DNA of 64,000 nucleotides from Allotamlana fucoidanivorans (GTDB lineage: Bacteria > Bacteroidota > Bacteroidia > Flavobacteriales > Flavobacteriaceae), in the NCBI RefSeq assembly GCF_045788535.1, contig NZ_CP074074.1, forward strand, positions 3,596,001 to 3,660,000. The letters run 5' to 3'. The position numbers were made by a program, and so were the translations under genes. The notes under the pieces were generated by a model, which saw only the letters and a list, made by a program, of their open reading frames with translations, was not told where the DNA came from and made no database searches. Below, piece after piece: positions 51,802 through 61,451 of the stretch (its first letter is position 1; every line of letters begins with the position of its first letter).

Positions 51802-52380
51802 ATGAAGTATTATAAATTAGTATTTATTCCTTTATTGCTTCTGGCCGCCGTGGCTATCTCATTAGCTTGTGAACCTGATGACATCTGCCCTGCAGGCACC
51901 CCCACAACACCAAGGCTGGTTATAGACTTATATGATGCACAAAACGGTGACAATAAAAAAAATGTGTTTAAGTTGGTGGCTATTGGCTCCGATTTTTACA
52001 CGAATCCGATGCCAGCAGATACCGATAAGATACTCGAGGACTACAATTTTTTAAGTCAGACCGATGAGATACGCTTACCGCTTAAAACAACCGAGAATGC
52101 TACAAAGTTCGTTCTTATTAAAGATGCTTTTATAAATGACAACGGCACACCTAATGATCCTTCTGATGATTTTATTGATGGCAATGCCGATACAATATCA
52201 ATGGGATTTAGCCGTGAAGAAGTTTACGTATCAAGAGCTTGTGGCTATAAAACTATATATAAAAACGTAACCCTAACTATTGAACCTGATGAAGATAACT
52301 GGATGTTGTCTAGTATTCCTTTATCAGACAACCAATCTGTAGAAGATGATTTTCAAACACACTTCAATATTACGCATTAG
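51802..52380 (+). CDS. DUF6452 family lipoprotein-like protein
   Basis: The 192-residue protein has a signal peptide with lipobox (AISLACEPDD) and a short beta-rich body starting CPAGTPTTPRLVIDLYDAQN. This matches the DUF6452 family. Its 3' end overlaps the next gene by 35 bp. Its job is unknown; the pair may act in the outer envelope. Confidence 0.82.
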   Translation: MKYYKLVFIPLLLLAAVAISLACEPDDICPAGTPTTPRLVIDLYDAQNGDNKKNVFKLVAIGSDFYTNPMPADTDKILEDYNFLSQTDEIRLPLKTTENATKFVLIKDAFINDNGTPNDPSDDFIDGNADTISMGFSREEVYVSRACGYKTIYKNVTLTIEPDEDNWMLSSIPLSDNQSVEDDFQTHFNITH

Positions 52381-53110
52381 TATACTGGTAATCACACTTG
52401 TTTTGAGCTTTAACTCCCTAGCTCAAAACGATAGTATACCAACTGTAAATGATGAAGCGATCCCTTCTAAAAGCAATGACGCTTCAGAAGTTAAGCTAAA
52501 ATACGGACTTCGGTTAGGGGTTGATATCGGTAAAATTATAAGATCATCAATTGATGATGATTATACAGGTTTTGAAATTCTTGGTGATTTTAGGTTAAAA
52601 AAAGACTTGTATATAGCTGCTGAATTAGGTACTGAAGAACGCAATACCATCACAGATTATCTTGATATTACAACGTCTGGAAGCTACTTAAAAGCGGGAA
52701 TCGACTACAATATGTATGAAAACTGGCTCGACATGGATAATATGATTTTTGCGGGATTTAGAGTTGGCGCCAGCACCTTTAGTCATGATTTAAATAGTGC
52801 CTCTATTTATACAACCAATCAATATTGGTCACCGCAGCTTACCCTAACCGAAAAAATAGAGTTTAAAGACTTAACAGCGTTCTGGGCAGAATTAATGTTA
52901 GGTATAAAGGCCGAGTTATTTACCAATTTCTTTATGGGCTTAAATGTGCAACTTAAGTTTTTGGTTAACGAAAAAGACCCGGGTAATTTTGCTAATTTAT
53001 ATATTCCTGGTTTCAATAAAAATTATGATGGCAGTTCTATTGGGGTTGGATATAGCTATACCTTATCATACAGAATTCCACTATATCAAAAAACGGATAA
53101 AAAGCAATAA
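52346..53110 (+). CDS. DUF6048 family outer-membrane protein
   Basis: The 254-residue protein has a signal peptide (MIFKHTSILRISILVITLVLSFNSLAQ) and a beta-barrel pattern. The start at 52346 is preferred because it gives this signal peptide even though it overlaps the previous gene by 35 bp. It matches DUF6048. Function is unknown; always paired with DUF6452 in my memory of Flavobacteriaceae genomes. Confidence 0.82.
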   Translation: MIFKHTSILRISILVITLVLSFNSLAQNDSIPTVNDEAIPSKSNDASEVKLKYGLRLGVDIGKIIRSSIDDDYTGFEILGDFRLKKDLYIAAELGTEERNTITDYLDITTSGSYLKAGIDYNMYENWLDMDNMIFAGFRVGASTFSHDLNSASIYTTNQYWSPQLTLTEKIEFKDLTAFWAELMLGIKAELFTNFFMGLNVQLKFLVNEKDPGNFANLYIPGFNKNYDGSSIGVGYSYTLSYRIPLYQKTDKKQ

Positions 53111-53348
53111 TACCCTTCATAACCGTACCGTATCTTTTATTTCGCTTTTCTTTTTCAATAAACGAAATGGATAGACAGCACAATTTTAGTAACTTCAGAA
53201 CATAGAAATTAAGTGTGAGTAGTTGTGAAAAAACTAAAAAAACGTGAATTGGACGTAATAACCATTCAGATGCTAGTGCATTTGAGCGGTGTCAGGACTT
53301 CTCATAAAGCATTGACTATCTTACAGTAAGCACATGATAGGTCATTCT

Positions 53349-54506
53349 TTATTTCATATACTTTCCTTTCTTACTACCTTCATACATAACGTATTTTACA
53401 AAACGTGATTCCAGCTTGGCATTGTATAGTTGAATTTTTCTAGAAGGACGCAAACCAACATATTTTAAAGCATCAAGGTTTGATGTGATAAACCAAGCTT
53501 CTGTTCCTGGATAATTTTGTTTTAATGTATCACCTATATTTTTATAAAAAGCCTGCATATCAATATTTAAGCGCTCTCCGTAGGGTGGATTAAACACCAT
53601 ATGCAATTTACCTTCACCACCTTTTTGGGTTTTAAAGAAATCTTCATGCTTTACCTCAACAAAATCTTCTAATTGAGCATTTTTTACATTGTCTTTAGCT
53701 TTAAACACCGCACTAGGCGCTTTATCATAGCCCACAATTTTATAATGAAAATCTCGCGTCTTTTTTAATAAACTTTCTTCTATTTTTTCAAATAAATCAA
53801 CATCCCAATCTTGCCAGCGCTCAAAGGCAAATTCTTTTCGCATTAGATTTGGAGGAATATTGCAAGCAATCATAGCGGCTTCAATAAGCATGGTACCAGA
53901 ACCACACATAGGATCCATAAAATCACATTGCCCGTCCCACCCAGAAAGCATAATTAAGCCTGCTGCCAATACTTCATTTATAGGAGCAATATTAGTCGCC
54001 GTTTTATAGCCCCTTTTGTGTAAGGAATCACCTGATGAATCTAAGGAAATGGTGCATTTTCTTCTATCAACATGTACATTGATTTTCAAATCAGGAAACT
54101 TTAAATCTACATTTGGGCGCTGCCCAACTGTATCTCTAAACTTATCTACAATGGCATCCTTGGTTTTTTGAGCGATAAAAAGGGAATGAGAAAACAAATC
54201 AGAGTGTATAGTAGCATCAATAGCTAAAGACCCTGTTGGCTTTAAATACTCAGACCAATTCATGTCATAAATTTTATCATACAAATCCTTTTCATTTCTT
54301 ACATTAAAACTACGAATAGGTTTTAAGATTTTTATGGCTGTGCGCAACCCTAAATTGGCTTTATACATAAACCCCTTATCACCCACAAAAGAGACATTAC
54401 GCACGCCTTTCTGTACATTTTGAGCACCTAATTGAACCAATTCTTTTTCCAATAAATCTTCAAAGCCAAATAAGGTTTTGGCTACCATGTTGAAATTTTC
54501 TGCCAT
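53349..54506 (-). CDS. THUMP-domain class I RNA methyltransferase (RlmL-like N-part)
   Basis: The start is set at 54506 (MAENFNMVAKTLFGFEDLLEKEL); an ATG at 54569 would add 21 residues. A THUMP domain (about 60-165) precedes a Rossmann methyltransferase with DPMCGSGTMLIEAA and the NPPYGERL motif (guanine N2-type target base flipping). It should methylate G in 23S rRNA as RlmL does. The RlmK half is absent. Confidence 0.92.
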   Translation of the reverse strand: MAENFNMVAKTLFGFEDLLEKELVQLGAQNVQKGVRNVSFVGDKGFMYKANLGLRTAIKILKPIRSFNVRNEKDLYDKIYDMNWSEYLKPTGSLAIDATIHSDLFSHSLFIAQKTKDAIVDKFRDTVGQRPNVDLKFPDLKINVHVDRRKCTISLDSSGDSLHKRGYKTATNIAPINEVLAAGLIMLSGWDGQCDFMDPMCGSGTMLIEAAMIACNIPPNLMRKEFAFERWQDWDVDLFEKIEESLLKKTRDFHYKIVGYDKAPSAVFKAKDNVKNAQLEDFVEVKHEDFFKTQKGGEGKLHMVFNPPYGERLNIDMQAFYKNIGDTLKQNYPGTEAWFITSNLDALKYVGLRPSRKIQLYNAKLESRFVKYVMYEGSKKGKYMK

Positions 54507-54767
54507 TTTTTTCGTCTGATAGACTTTTACATCCTGATAGGTTGCAAAAATAATGTAATTTTGCGGCAAACGTAAAGATTATTGATAATTCGGGTTAAGG
54601 ATTGAAACGGCATCCTTTTTTGTGTATTTCAGGTGTTTTTATTAAAATAGACACTTTCCTTATTTTATTAAGGTAAAACGAATTCTTATGCTAGTACACA
54701 AAAAAGATATAGTGAAAAGCCAGACCTAGTGTTACTTAAAAACACTAGGTAACCCTATAAATAACAT

Positions 54768-55499
54768 ATGACAAACAATACAACAAATTGGTTTACTTCT
54801 TGGTTTGACACGCCATTTTATCACATTTTATATAAAGACAGAGATGACACCGAAGCCCGGGCGTTTATGGATACGCTTACCGATTATTTGAATATTCCAG
54901 AACATGGAACCATTTTAGATTTGGCTTGTGGTAAAGGACGTCATGCCCGCTATTTAAACAAAATAGGGTATGATGTAACAGGCGTTGATTTGAGTGAAAA
55001 CAGTATTCGTTATGCCAAACAGTTTGAAAATCACAGATTACATTTTGATGTGCATAATATGTGTAAACCTTATCATAAACCCTTTGATGCCGTATTTAAT
55101 TTGTTTACCAGTTTTGGGTATTTTGAAGATGACGCCAATAACTTGAAAACCATAAAAGCCATAAAGGCTAATTTAAATGCCAACGGATTTGGTGTAATTG
55201 ATTTTATGAATAGTCCGTTTGTAATTAATCATTTAGTGCCTGAAGAAACAAAAACAGTTAATGATATTACGTTTAATCTAAAGAGATATGTTGAAGATGG
55301 CTATATTATAAAAGATATTACCTTTACAACAAATGAAAAACTATATCATTTTCAAGAACGTGTAAGAGCCTTTTCTCTACAAGATTTTGAAGCCCTTTTT
55401 GAGGCTGCTGGTGTGTATTTATTGGATGTTTTTGGAGATTATAAATTGCGAAAATATAGCCCGAAAACCTCTGAACGATTAGTGATGATTTTTAAATAA
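54768..55499 (+). CDS. Class I SAM-dependent methyltransferase
   Basis: The 243-residue protein has the SAM motif LDLACGKGRHARYLNKIG (about 45-62), followed by GVDLSENSI and FTSFGYFED, typical of a methyltransferase of unknown target. It is upstream of the ZIP transporter gene by 51 bp. Confidence 0.88.
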   Translation: MTNNTTNWFTSWFDTPFYHILYKDRDDTEARAFMDTLTDYLNIPEHGTILDLACGKGRHARYLNKIGYDVTGVDLSENSIRYAKQFENHRLHFDVHNMCKPYHKPFDAVFNLFTSFGYFEDDANNLKTIKAIKANLNANGFGVIDFMNSPFVINHLVPEETKTVNDITFNLKRYVEDGYIIKDITFTTNEKLYHFQERVRAFSLQDFEALFEAAGVYLLDVFGDYKLRKYSPKTSERLVMIFK

Positions 55500-55549
55500 C
55501 CCCAAAAAAAGCCGAATATTGTTTTATACATTTAGAGCATAGATTAGTA

Positions 55550-56227
55550 TTGATGAATAAATATTTGTTTCCTATTTACGCGGTTATTATAGGCGTTATT
55601 ATTGCTAAATTATCCAAAAATAAAAAAAGTTGGAATACTAAACTGCTCCTCTCTTTTAGCGGTGCTTTTTTATTAGCACTTACCCTTTTTGAATTGCTGC
55701 CAGAAGTCTATGAACATTTAGACACGAAGCTTACAGGCTTGTTTATTATGAGTGGCATTTTACTGCAAATAGTCCTTGAATTGTTTTCAAAAGGTGCCGA
55801 GCACGGGCATGTGCATATCCATAAGCATGAAACCGCTTTCCCTTGGTTATTATTTATTAGTTTATGTATTCATAGCTTTTTAGAAGGATTCCCCATTCAT
55901 CAGCATAATGACATGGTATATGGTGTTTTAGTGCATAAAGTACCTATTGCTACTTTAATTACTATGTTTTTGTTTCAGTCAAATTTTAGTAAAACGCAAA
56001 TCGCTGCCTTTTTAATTGTCTTTGCAGGTATGACACCGTTAGGCACGTACATATCAAATACGGCTAATTTCGATATTCATTTTGCTCATAGCATTAATGC
56101 CTTAGTTATTGGTATTTTTCTGCATATTTCAACAACCATTTTATTTGAAAGTGGTGAAGGCCACAAGTTTAACCTTTCAAAATTTATAGCCATTATTTTA
56201 GGTGTTGGTATTGCCTATTTGATTTAA
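55550..56227 (+). CDS. ZIP family metal transporter
   Basis: The 225-residue membrane protein has about 7-8 helices, a histidine-rich loop (GAEHGHVHIHKHE), and the ZIP signature HSFLEGFPIHQH with the metal-binding H and E. It likely imports or exports Zn or Fe. It is 4 bp ahead of the DUF4268 gene. Confidence 0.88.
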   Translation: MMNKYLFPIYAVIIGVIIAKLSKNKKSWNTKLLLSFSGAFLLALTLFELLPEVYEHLDTKLTGLFIMSGILLQIVLELFSKGAEHGHVHIHKHETAFPWLLFISLCIHSFLEGFPIHQHNDMVYGVLVHKVPIATLITMFLFQSNFSKTQIAAFLIVFAGMTPLGTYISNTANFDIHFAHSINALVIGIFLHISTTILFESGEGHKFNLSKFIAIILGVGIAYLI

Positions 56228-56231
56228 TTTT

Positions 56232-56660
56232 ATGTTTAGCAAAGAAGAATCGCGATTATTACGACAAGAGTTTTGGACTAGCTTTGGCAAATCTTTTCCG
56301 AGAAAATGGATTTTATATGATACCAAACTAAAAGGACTTAGTTTTAAATTTCATTTTGATACCAAAAAAGCTTTAGTAGCGCTAGACCTTGAAGACGATT
56401 TAGAATACCGTATAAAACACTGGGAGAAATTAGTAGCGTTACAATCTATTCTTCAAGAGCACTATTTACCCGAAGCGCATTATGAAGAGGCATATATTTT
56501 AGAAAATCACAAAGAAATTTCAAGAATTTATGTGCCTTTAGAACAAAAAGTATCTGTTCATAATAAAAACACTTGGCGCGATGTTATGGAATTCTTCAAT
56601 CACACTATGAGTCGGTTTGAATCTTTTTTTGAAGAATACAAAGACATTATTGAAGGATGA
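56232..56660 (+). CDS. DUF4268 family protein
   Basis: The 142-residue soluble protein begins MFSKEESRLLRQEFWTSFGK and has the RKWILYDTKLKGLSFKFHFD segment of DUF4268. It is coupled to the ZIP gene by a 4-bp gap. Its function is unknown. Confidence 0.85.
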   Translation: MFSKEESRLLRQEFWTSFGKSFPRKWILYDTKLKGLSFKFHFDTKKALVALDLEDDLEYRIKHWEKLVALQSILQEHYLPEAHYEEAYILENHKEISRIYVPLEQKVSVHNKNTWRDVMEFFNHTMSRFESFFEEYKDIIEG

Positions 56661-56670
56661 GTTTAGTCTT

Positions 56671-57684
56671 TTAAAGAGGTATAAACGATAAGGTATAAGG
56701 TTTACTGTGCTTTTTATTCACCATCCCTTTTGCAACCATCAAATCAAAATTTGAAATCACTAATTTATCTTCATAAACAATTAAATCTGCTGGCTGATCA
56801 ATACCGCCATCTGCTCCATCATTATCTGGATACTGCGCCAACAAAGAAATGTTCTTTTGAGCATCTATCTTAAAAATTTGATTCTGAGCAAACCCTGCTA
56901 CATACACATTCCCTTTTTTATCTTTATTAATACCATCGGGTGCCGTATTAAGTGGTAATTGTGCAAATAATTTTTTTTCAACAACAGTTCCTTGCGCATT
57001 TAAAACCAATTTTGTCAATCTAGCATCTCCCAGATTACCAACTATTAAATGTCCCGCATCATCAAACACCAAACCATCTAAACCAGCTTGCCTATTGGGG
57101 TTTTCTGTTTGCTCGGTATATATTAAGTTAGCATCGGTACTATCATTATGTATCTTAATATGTCTATCTGTGGTTTTAAAACGATACACACCGCTAGTCA
57201 TATGTTTTGTTTTAAACTTAGGCAATTTGGTTTGGGTAACATAAAGTGCTCCATTGTAATATCTAATTCCGTTTATAGACGTAAAATTATAAGCCACAAC
57301 ATCTGTTTTTTGAAGTGTATCACCATCAAATTCCATACGTAACAAACGCCCTTTACTTTGGTTATCACATACGTACAATACACCTTCTTCGTCAAACGCA
57401 ATACCCATAGGTTGCGCCTTACCGCTTTCCTTTAATACGGGAACATCTGCTAATTTTAAAATGACACCAGACTTTGTAATTTTAATTAAAACACCATTTT
57501 GATGTTTATCTGAAAAATTAGGACAGGAGACTATCAAACTACCATCGGGTGCTATATCAAAAGCATCGGGCGTTGGACAAAAATCGGGTAAATTAGCAAA
57601 TAACTTAGCGGGGTGTGGTAACTCTTGTGCTTTTACAAATAAAGTAAAGAAACAAACTAAAATGGAAAGAAACTTTGATTTCAT
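56671..57684 (-). CDS. SMP-30/gluconolactonase-like beta-propeller, exported
   Basis: The start is placed at 57684 (MKSKFLSILVCFFTLFVKAQE), which gives a signal peptide; an ATG at 57723 would add 13 residues. The body has repeated blades (DAFDIAPDGSLIVSC, GIAFDEEGVLYVCDNQ, GLVFDDAGHLIVGN, NKDKKGNVYVAG) of an SMP-30/lactonase-type propeller. It acts in the periplasm. Substrate unknown. Confidence 0.85.
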   Translation of the reverse strand: MKSKFLSILVCFFTLFVKAQELPHPAKLFANLPDFCPTPDAFDIAPDGSLIVSCPNFSDKHQNGVLIKITKSGVILKLADVPVLKESGKAQPMGIAFDEEGVLYVCDNQSKGRLLRMEFDGDTLQKTDVVAYNFTSINGIRYYNGALYVTQTKLPKFKTKHMTSGVYRFKTTDRHIKIHNDSTDANLIYTEQTENPNRQAGLDGLVFDDAGHLIVGNLGDARLTKLVLNAQGTVVEKKLFAQLPLNTAPDGINKDKKGNVYVAGFAQNQIFKIDAQKNISLLAQYPDNDGADGGIDQPADLIVYEDKLVISNFDLMVAKGMVNKKHSKPYTLSFIPL

Positions 57685-57769
57685 GGTGACTTGTATTGCT
57701 GTTTCAAAAGTATACGAATACAATCGCTAACACACATGAGAAGTTATCTTTGAATAATAAAATTTTACC

Positions 57770-58273
57770 TTATAAGCGTTTCTTCATCTCATAATCGTCC
57801 ATAATAAATCCGTTCCCAATATCGGTAACACAGGATGCTGTATTTTTAAATCCTAGTTTCTCATAAGCCGCTATAGCATTTTTGTTATGTATATTTACTG
57901 TTAATCTGATACTATTCAGCTTGTAAGCCCTTGCTTTCACTTCAACGAAATGTATGGCAGCTTTTCCTATATTCATTCCTTGAAAATCCTTTAAAACATA
58001 GATTTTACTTAAAAATAAGGTGTGCTTTTCTGGTTTAATAGCCATATAACCAACAAGATTGTTTTCATACTTTAGCATGAAGTATTCCATCTGGTTTTCT
58101 ATCTGATGCATAATAGCTTCAGAAGACTGAAACTTATGGAGCATATATTCTACTTGTAGTTTTCCTATAATGGGAATGTAATGCGCTTTCCAAATAGTAC
58201 TGGCTAATTGCGCTATTTGATTGCAATCTGATTGTGTTTTTGCCTGAACAATAGCAACCTTAAGATAACACAT
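57770..58273 (-). CDS. GNAT N-acetyltransferase
   Basis: The 167-residue protein has the GNAT core: KIYVLKDFQGMNIGKAAIHF (acetyl-CoA loop) and LTVNIHNKNAIAAYEKLGF (motif B). The substrate is unknown. Its start overlaps the end of the hemolysin III gene by 14 bp. Confidence 0.9.
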   Translation of the reverse strand: MCYLKVAIVQAKTQSDCNQIAQLASTIWKAHYIPIIGKLQVEYMLHKFQSSEAIMHQIENQMEYFMLKYENNLVGYMAIKPEKHTLFLSKIYVLKDFQGMNIGKAAIHFVEVKARAYKLNSIRLTVNIHNKNAIAAYEKLGFKNTASCVTDIGNGFIMDDYEMKKRL

Positions 58274-58889
58274 AACAATAAATCATAAAAAAATGAAATA
58301 CAGCTCCTGCAAGTACAAAAACGTGCCAAATCACATGATTATATGGTATGCGCTGAATGGCATAGAAAATAATACCTACTGTATATGCCAAACCTCCAGC
58401 GAACAATAATAAAATCCCTTGACTCCCTATAACACCCGATAAATTTGAAAAATCAAAAACTATAAGCCATCCCATGAATAAATATAACAGGGTAGAAAAC
58501 AACTCAAACTTACCAGTAAAAAACAATTTTAATACCACACCAAAAGCGGCAATTCCCCACACTACCCAAAATAATAACCAGCCTTTTGAATCAATCAAAC
58601 TAACAAGTAAAACGGGCGTATACGTTCCAGCTATTAAAAAATAGATACTTATATGATCGACTATTCTAAAATAATGCTTGAGTCGCAGATTATGTACCGC
58701 ATGATAAAGGGTTGAAGCCGTAAATAAAACCACGATAGAAATACCATAAACAACAACACTAAACAGGCTTAAATCTGTTTTAAGAGAAGCTTTAAGCATG
58801 AGTAATATTAAGGCTATAATACCGAAAAAAACACCAAAGACATGAGTCCACGTATTTAGCTTTTCCTCATAAGGTGTTTGCACACGCAT
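58260..58889 (-). CDS. Hemolysin III/TrhA family membrane protein
   Basis: The 209-residue protein has seven helices, with NTWTHVFGVFFG early and VWHVFVLAGAVFHFFMIY at the end, the PAQR/hemolysin III signature including conserved histidines. In bacteria this family (TrhA) affects membrane fluidity. It lies between DUF4294 and GNAT genes. Confidence 0.9.
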   Translation of the reverse strand: MRVQTPYEEKLNTWTHVFGVFFGIIALILLMLKASLKTDLSLFSVVVYGISIVVLFTASTLYHAVHNLRLKHYFRIVDHISIYFLIAGTYTPVLLVSLIDSKGWLLFWVVWGIAAFGVVLKLFFTGKFELFSTLLYLFMGWLIVFDFSNLSGVIGSQGILLLFAGGLAYTVGIIFYAIQRIPYNHVIWHVFVLAGAVFHFFMIYCYVLS

Positions 58890-58891
58890 GT

Positions 58892-59566
58892 TTATGATTT
58901 TTTATTGTAAATCCACTTATCAGTTAAATCGTAAAAATCGAACTCAATAGCTGGTTTTTGTCGCTCTAACAATCCGCTTTGAAAACTACGTTGCAAAATA
59001 TCTTCAATGAGGTAATCTTCTTTTACATTAACAGGGTCAAATTCACGCTTTAGTGAAATTTTAAACATATTTGCTGTGGTATTGTACCAAAAGGCGCGCC
59101 ATCCGCTACGTAATTCTTTCACCAAATCAAAAGCGGTTGTACCTGTTTGTCTGTGAATTAATTTCACCAGTATTTGCCCCTCTGTGCGTGTTAGTTTTTT
59201 CAGTTCATCAGAAAACTCTCCTTCTATATACTTTTGAATTTTCCTAGTATACCGTTTTTTTTGTCGGTTCTTTTTAAGTGTAGCTAAATGGGAGTTCATA
59301 GAGTCTAACCGTTCCGCAGCCATTTTAGCATAAGGATACACCTTTAGGGTTTTTCTTCGTAAAATTAAGTATCGTATACGCTCTTCCCTATTTCCAAATT
59401 CTAACTTGTGCAATAACATAACCTCATCTAGATCAATAGCACGTCTTGGAATAGAATCACCTTCAATAATCAAATATTCAATAGATGTACTATCTTGCAC
59501 CGTTTCTTTAACCTGTGAGAGGAGAAAACAAGGAAATAAAAGTGCTATATATTGTAAATAGTTCAT
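58892..59566 (-). CDS. DUF4294 family exported protein
   Basis: The 224-residue protein has a short signal peptide (MNYLQYIALLFPCFLLSQ). The middle segment RRKTLKVYPYAKMAAERLDSMN and TRTEGQILVKLIHRQTGTTAFDLVKELRSGWRAFWYN (with breaks) define DUF4294. Function unknown. Two bp separate it from the hemolysin III gene. Confidence 0.85.
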   Translation of the reverse strand: MNYLQYIALLFPCFLLSQVKETVQDSTSIEYLIIEGDSIPRRAIDLDEVMLLHKLEFGNREERIRYLILRRKTLKVYPYAKMAAERLDSMNSHLATLKKNRQKKRYTRKIQKYIEGEFSDELKKLTRTEGQILVKLIHRQTGTTAFDLVKELRSGWRAFWYNTTANMFKISLKREFDPVNVKEDYLIEDILQRSFQSGLLERQKPAIEFDFYDLTDKWIYNKKS

Positions 59567-59669
59567 CTATAAAACCATAGGACATTAAACATGCCAAAAT
59601 TAAGAATTTACAAAGTTTAAAACATTCTTTTTCTATTTATATTATTATTTTAGTACAAAACTTTTATAC

Positions 59670-60758
59670 ATGGCAAACAAGAGCATTCTTAATGATAAGT
59701 CGCTGAACTTTTTAGAGAAATATTTAAATAATGCAGCTCCAACAGGATATGAATGGACAGGGCAAAAACTATGGATGGACTACCTTAAACCTTATGTTGA
59801 TGAGTTTATTACAGACACATACGGGACTGCTGTAGGAGTAATAAATCCTGAAGCTAAATACAAAGTAGTTATTGAAGGACATGCTGATGAAATTTCTTGG
59901 TATGTAAATTACATTTCAGATAGCGGCCATATTTATGTGATTAGAAACGGCGGTAGTGATCACCAAATAGCACCAAGCAAAATTGTAAATATTCATACTA
60001 AAAATGGTATTATAAAAGGGGTGTTTGGCTGGCCTGCCATTCATACCAGAAATAAGTCTAATGAAGAAGCGCCTAAACCAGACAATATTTTTATTGACTG
60101 CGGATGTACTTCAAAGGAAGAAGTAGAAGCTTTAGGGGTTCATGTTGGCTGTGTTATTACCTACCCTGATGAATTTCACATTCTGAATAAAGATAAATTT
60201 GTTTGTAGAGCTTTAGACAATAGAATGGGCGGATTTATGGTAGCCGAAGTAGCCAGATTATTAAAAGAAAATAACAAAACGTTACCTTTTGGTTTATATA
60301 TTACCAATGCTGTGCAAGAAGAAATAGGTTTGCGAGGCGCCGAAATGATTGCGCACCGCATTAAGCCAAATGCGGCCATTATTACTGATGTTACGCATGA
60401 TACCACCACCCCGATGATTGAACAAAAGAAAGAAGGGCATTTAGAAATAGGTAAAGGCCCCGTGGTAGCTTATGCACCAGCAGTACAACAAAAGTTGCGC
60501 GACTTAATTACAGAAACAGCCGAAGAAAAAAATATTCCTTTTCAACGCTCTGCCCTATCTCGTGCAACGGGTACAGATACCGATGCCTTTGCATACAGCA
60601 ATGGCGGTGTAGCTTCTGCCCTTATTTCACTACCATTACGTTATATGCATACAACGGTAGAAATGGTACATAGAGATGATGTAGAAAACGTCATTAAATT
60701 AATATATGAAACAATTCTTAAAATAAAGGATGGTGAAACCTTCAGTTATTTTGATTAA
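59670..60758 (+). CDS. M42 family (glutamyl aminopeptidase-type) metallopeptidase
   Basis: The 362-residue protein has the M42/M20-like metal sites: EGHADEISWYV, CRALDNRMGG (Asp ligand), the catalytic EEIGLRGAE pair and ITDVTHD. It degrades peptides in the cytoplasm. A strong terminator follows. Confidence 0.92.
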   Translation: MANKSILNDKSLNFLEKYLNNAAPTGYEWTGQKLWMDYLKPYVDEFITDTYGTAVGVINPEAKYKVVIEGHADEISWYVNYISDSGHIYVIRNGGSDHQIAPSKIVNIHTKNGIIKGVFGWPAIHTRNKSNEEAPKPDNIFIDCGCTSKEEVEALGVHVGCVITYPDEFHILNKDKFVCRALDNRMGGFMVAEVARLLKENNKTLPFGLYITNAVQEEIGLRGAEMIAHRIKPNAAIITDVTHDTTTPMIEQKKEGHLEIGKGPVVAYAPAVQQKLRDLITETAEEKNIPFQRSALSRATGTDTDAFAYSNGGVASALISLPLRYMHTTVEMVHRDDVENVIKLIYETILKIKDGETFSYFD

Positions 60759-60776
60759 ATACAAGGATTAACACAG

Positions 60777-60803
60777 AAAAAGCCTCTTTGCTGAGGCTTT
60801 TTT
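60777..60803 (+). terminator. Terminator after the M42 peptidase gene
   Basis: AAAAAGCCTC (60777-60786), loop TTTGCT and GAGGCTTTTTT (60793-60803) form a perfect stem with a T-run, just before the NUDIX gene start. Confidence 0.88.
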
Positions 60804-60818
60804 ATTTCAATGGTTTTT

Positions 60819-61379
60819 ATGGAGGAATATATTGACATAGCGAATAAAGAAGGTACACTAATTGGTGCGTCTGAATTGAAGTCTATTATCCATCAAAAAG
60901 GTTTGTATCATCACACCACACATATTTGGTTATATACCAAAGCAGGTAACATTTTGTTGGCGCAACGTTCAGCAAAAAAGACAATTTGTCCTTTAATGTG
61001 GGATGTATCTGTGGCTGGGCATATAGACGCTGGTGAAACGGCCGAACAGGCAGGCCTGAGAGAAACTTCTGAAGAAATTGGTTTGACGCTCACGGAATCT
61101 GACCTAAAAAAGATAGGGGTTTTTGAATGTTTTCAGTCTTATGATTCGGGTATTGTAGACAACGAGTTTCATAATACGTTTATAGCTGAATTAAACCTCC
61201 CGCTATCATACCTAACACCTCAAGAAGCAGAAGTGGAAGCTTTAAAGTTAGTATCTATTTCAGAGGTTGAACACCTTATTGAAACGATTGGTAATAATGG
61301 GAATCATTTTGTCCCATCTAATAAAGAGTACTATAAACTCGTTGTAAATAAGATTAAAGAGCAATTAGAATCAACATAA
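60819..61379 (+). CDS. NUDIX hydrolase, IPP-isomerase-like
   Basis: The start is placed at 60819 (MEEYIDIANKEG), 9 bp inside an alternative ATG. A complete Nudix box GHIDAGETAEQAGLRETSEEIG (with breaks, residues about 67-88) is present: G, E, RE and EE are all in place. It also shows the opening layout of isopentenyl-diphosphate isomerase-like NUDIX enzymes. Substrate uncertain. Confidence 0.88.
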   Translation: MEEYIDIANKEGTLIGASELKSIIHQKGLYHHTTHIWLYTKAGNILLAQRSAKKTICPLMWDVSVAGHIDAGETAEQAGLRETSEEIGLTLTESDLKKIGVFECFQSYDSGIVDNEFHNTFIAELNLPLSYLTPQEAEVEALKLVSISEVEHLIETIGNNGNHFVPSNKEYYKLVVNKIKEQLEST

Positions 61380-61385
61380 TAACAA

Positions 61386-61430
61386 AGAACCTCTTTGTAA
61401 CAAACTGTAATTTGTATACAAAAAGGTTCT
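61386..61430. terminator. Long convergent hairpin between NUDIX and YceI genes
   Basis: AGAACCTCTTTGTA (61386-61399) and TACAAAAAGGTTCT (61417-61430) pair with one mismatch; the inner ACAAA/TTTGT can extend the stem. Position between convergent genes fits a bidirectional terminator, though the T-run is poor. Confidence 0.5.
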
Positions 61431-61451
61431 CTAGTTACTCATTCGTTTTAG

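Noticed and set aside
52944..53174. Plus-strand frame of 76 codons overlapping the DUF6048 gene end
   Set aside because: It lies in another frame of a supported gene; the translation has no recognisable motif.
53111..53348. Possible small RNA gene in the gap after DUF6048
   Set aside because: No stable stem, T-run or tRNA-like motif was found; only plain AT-rich sequence.
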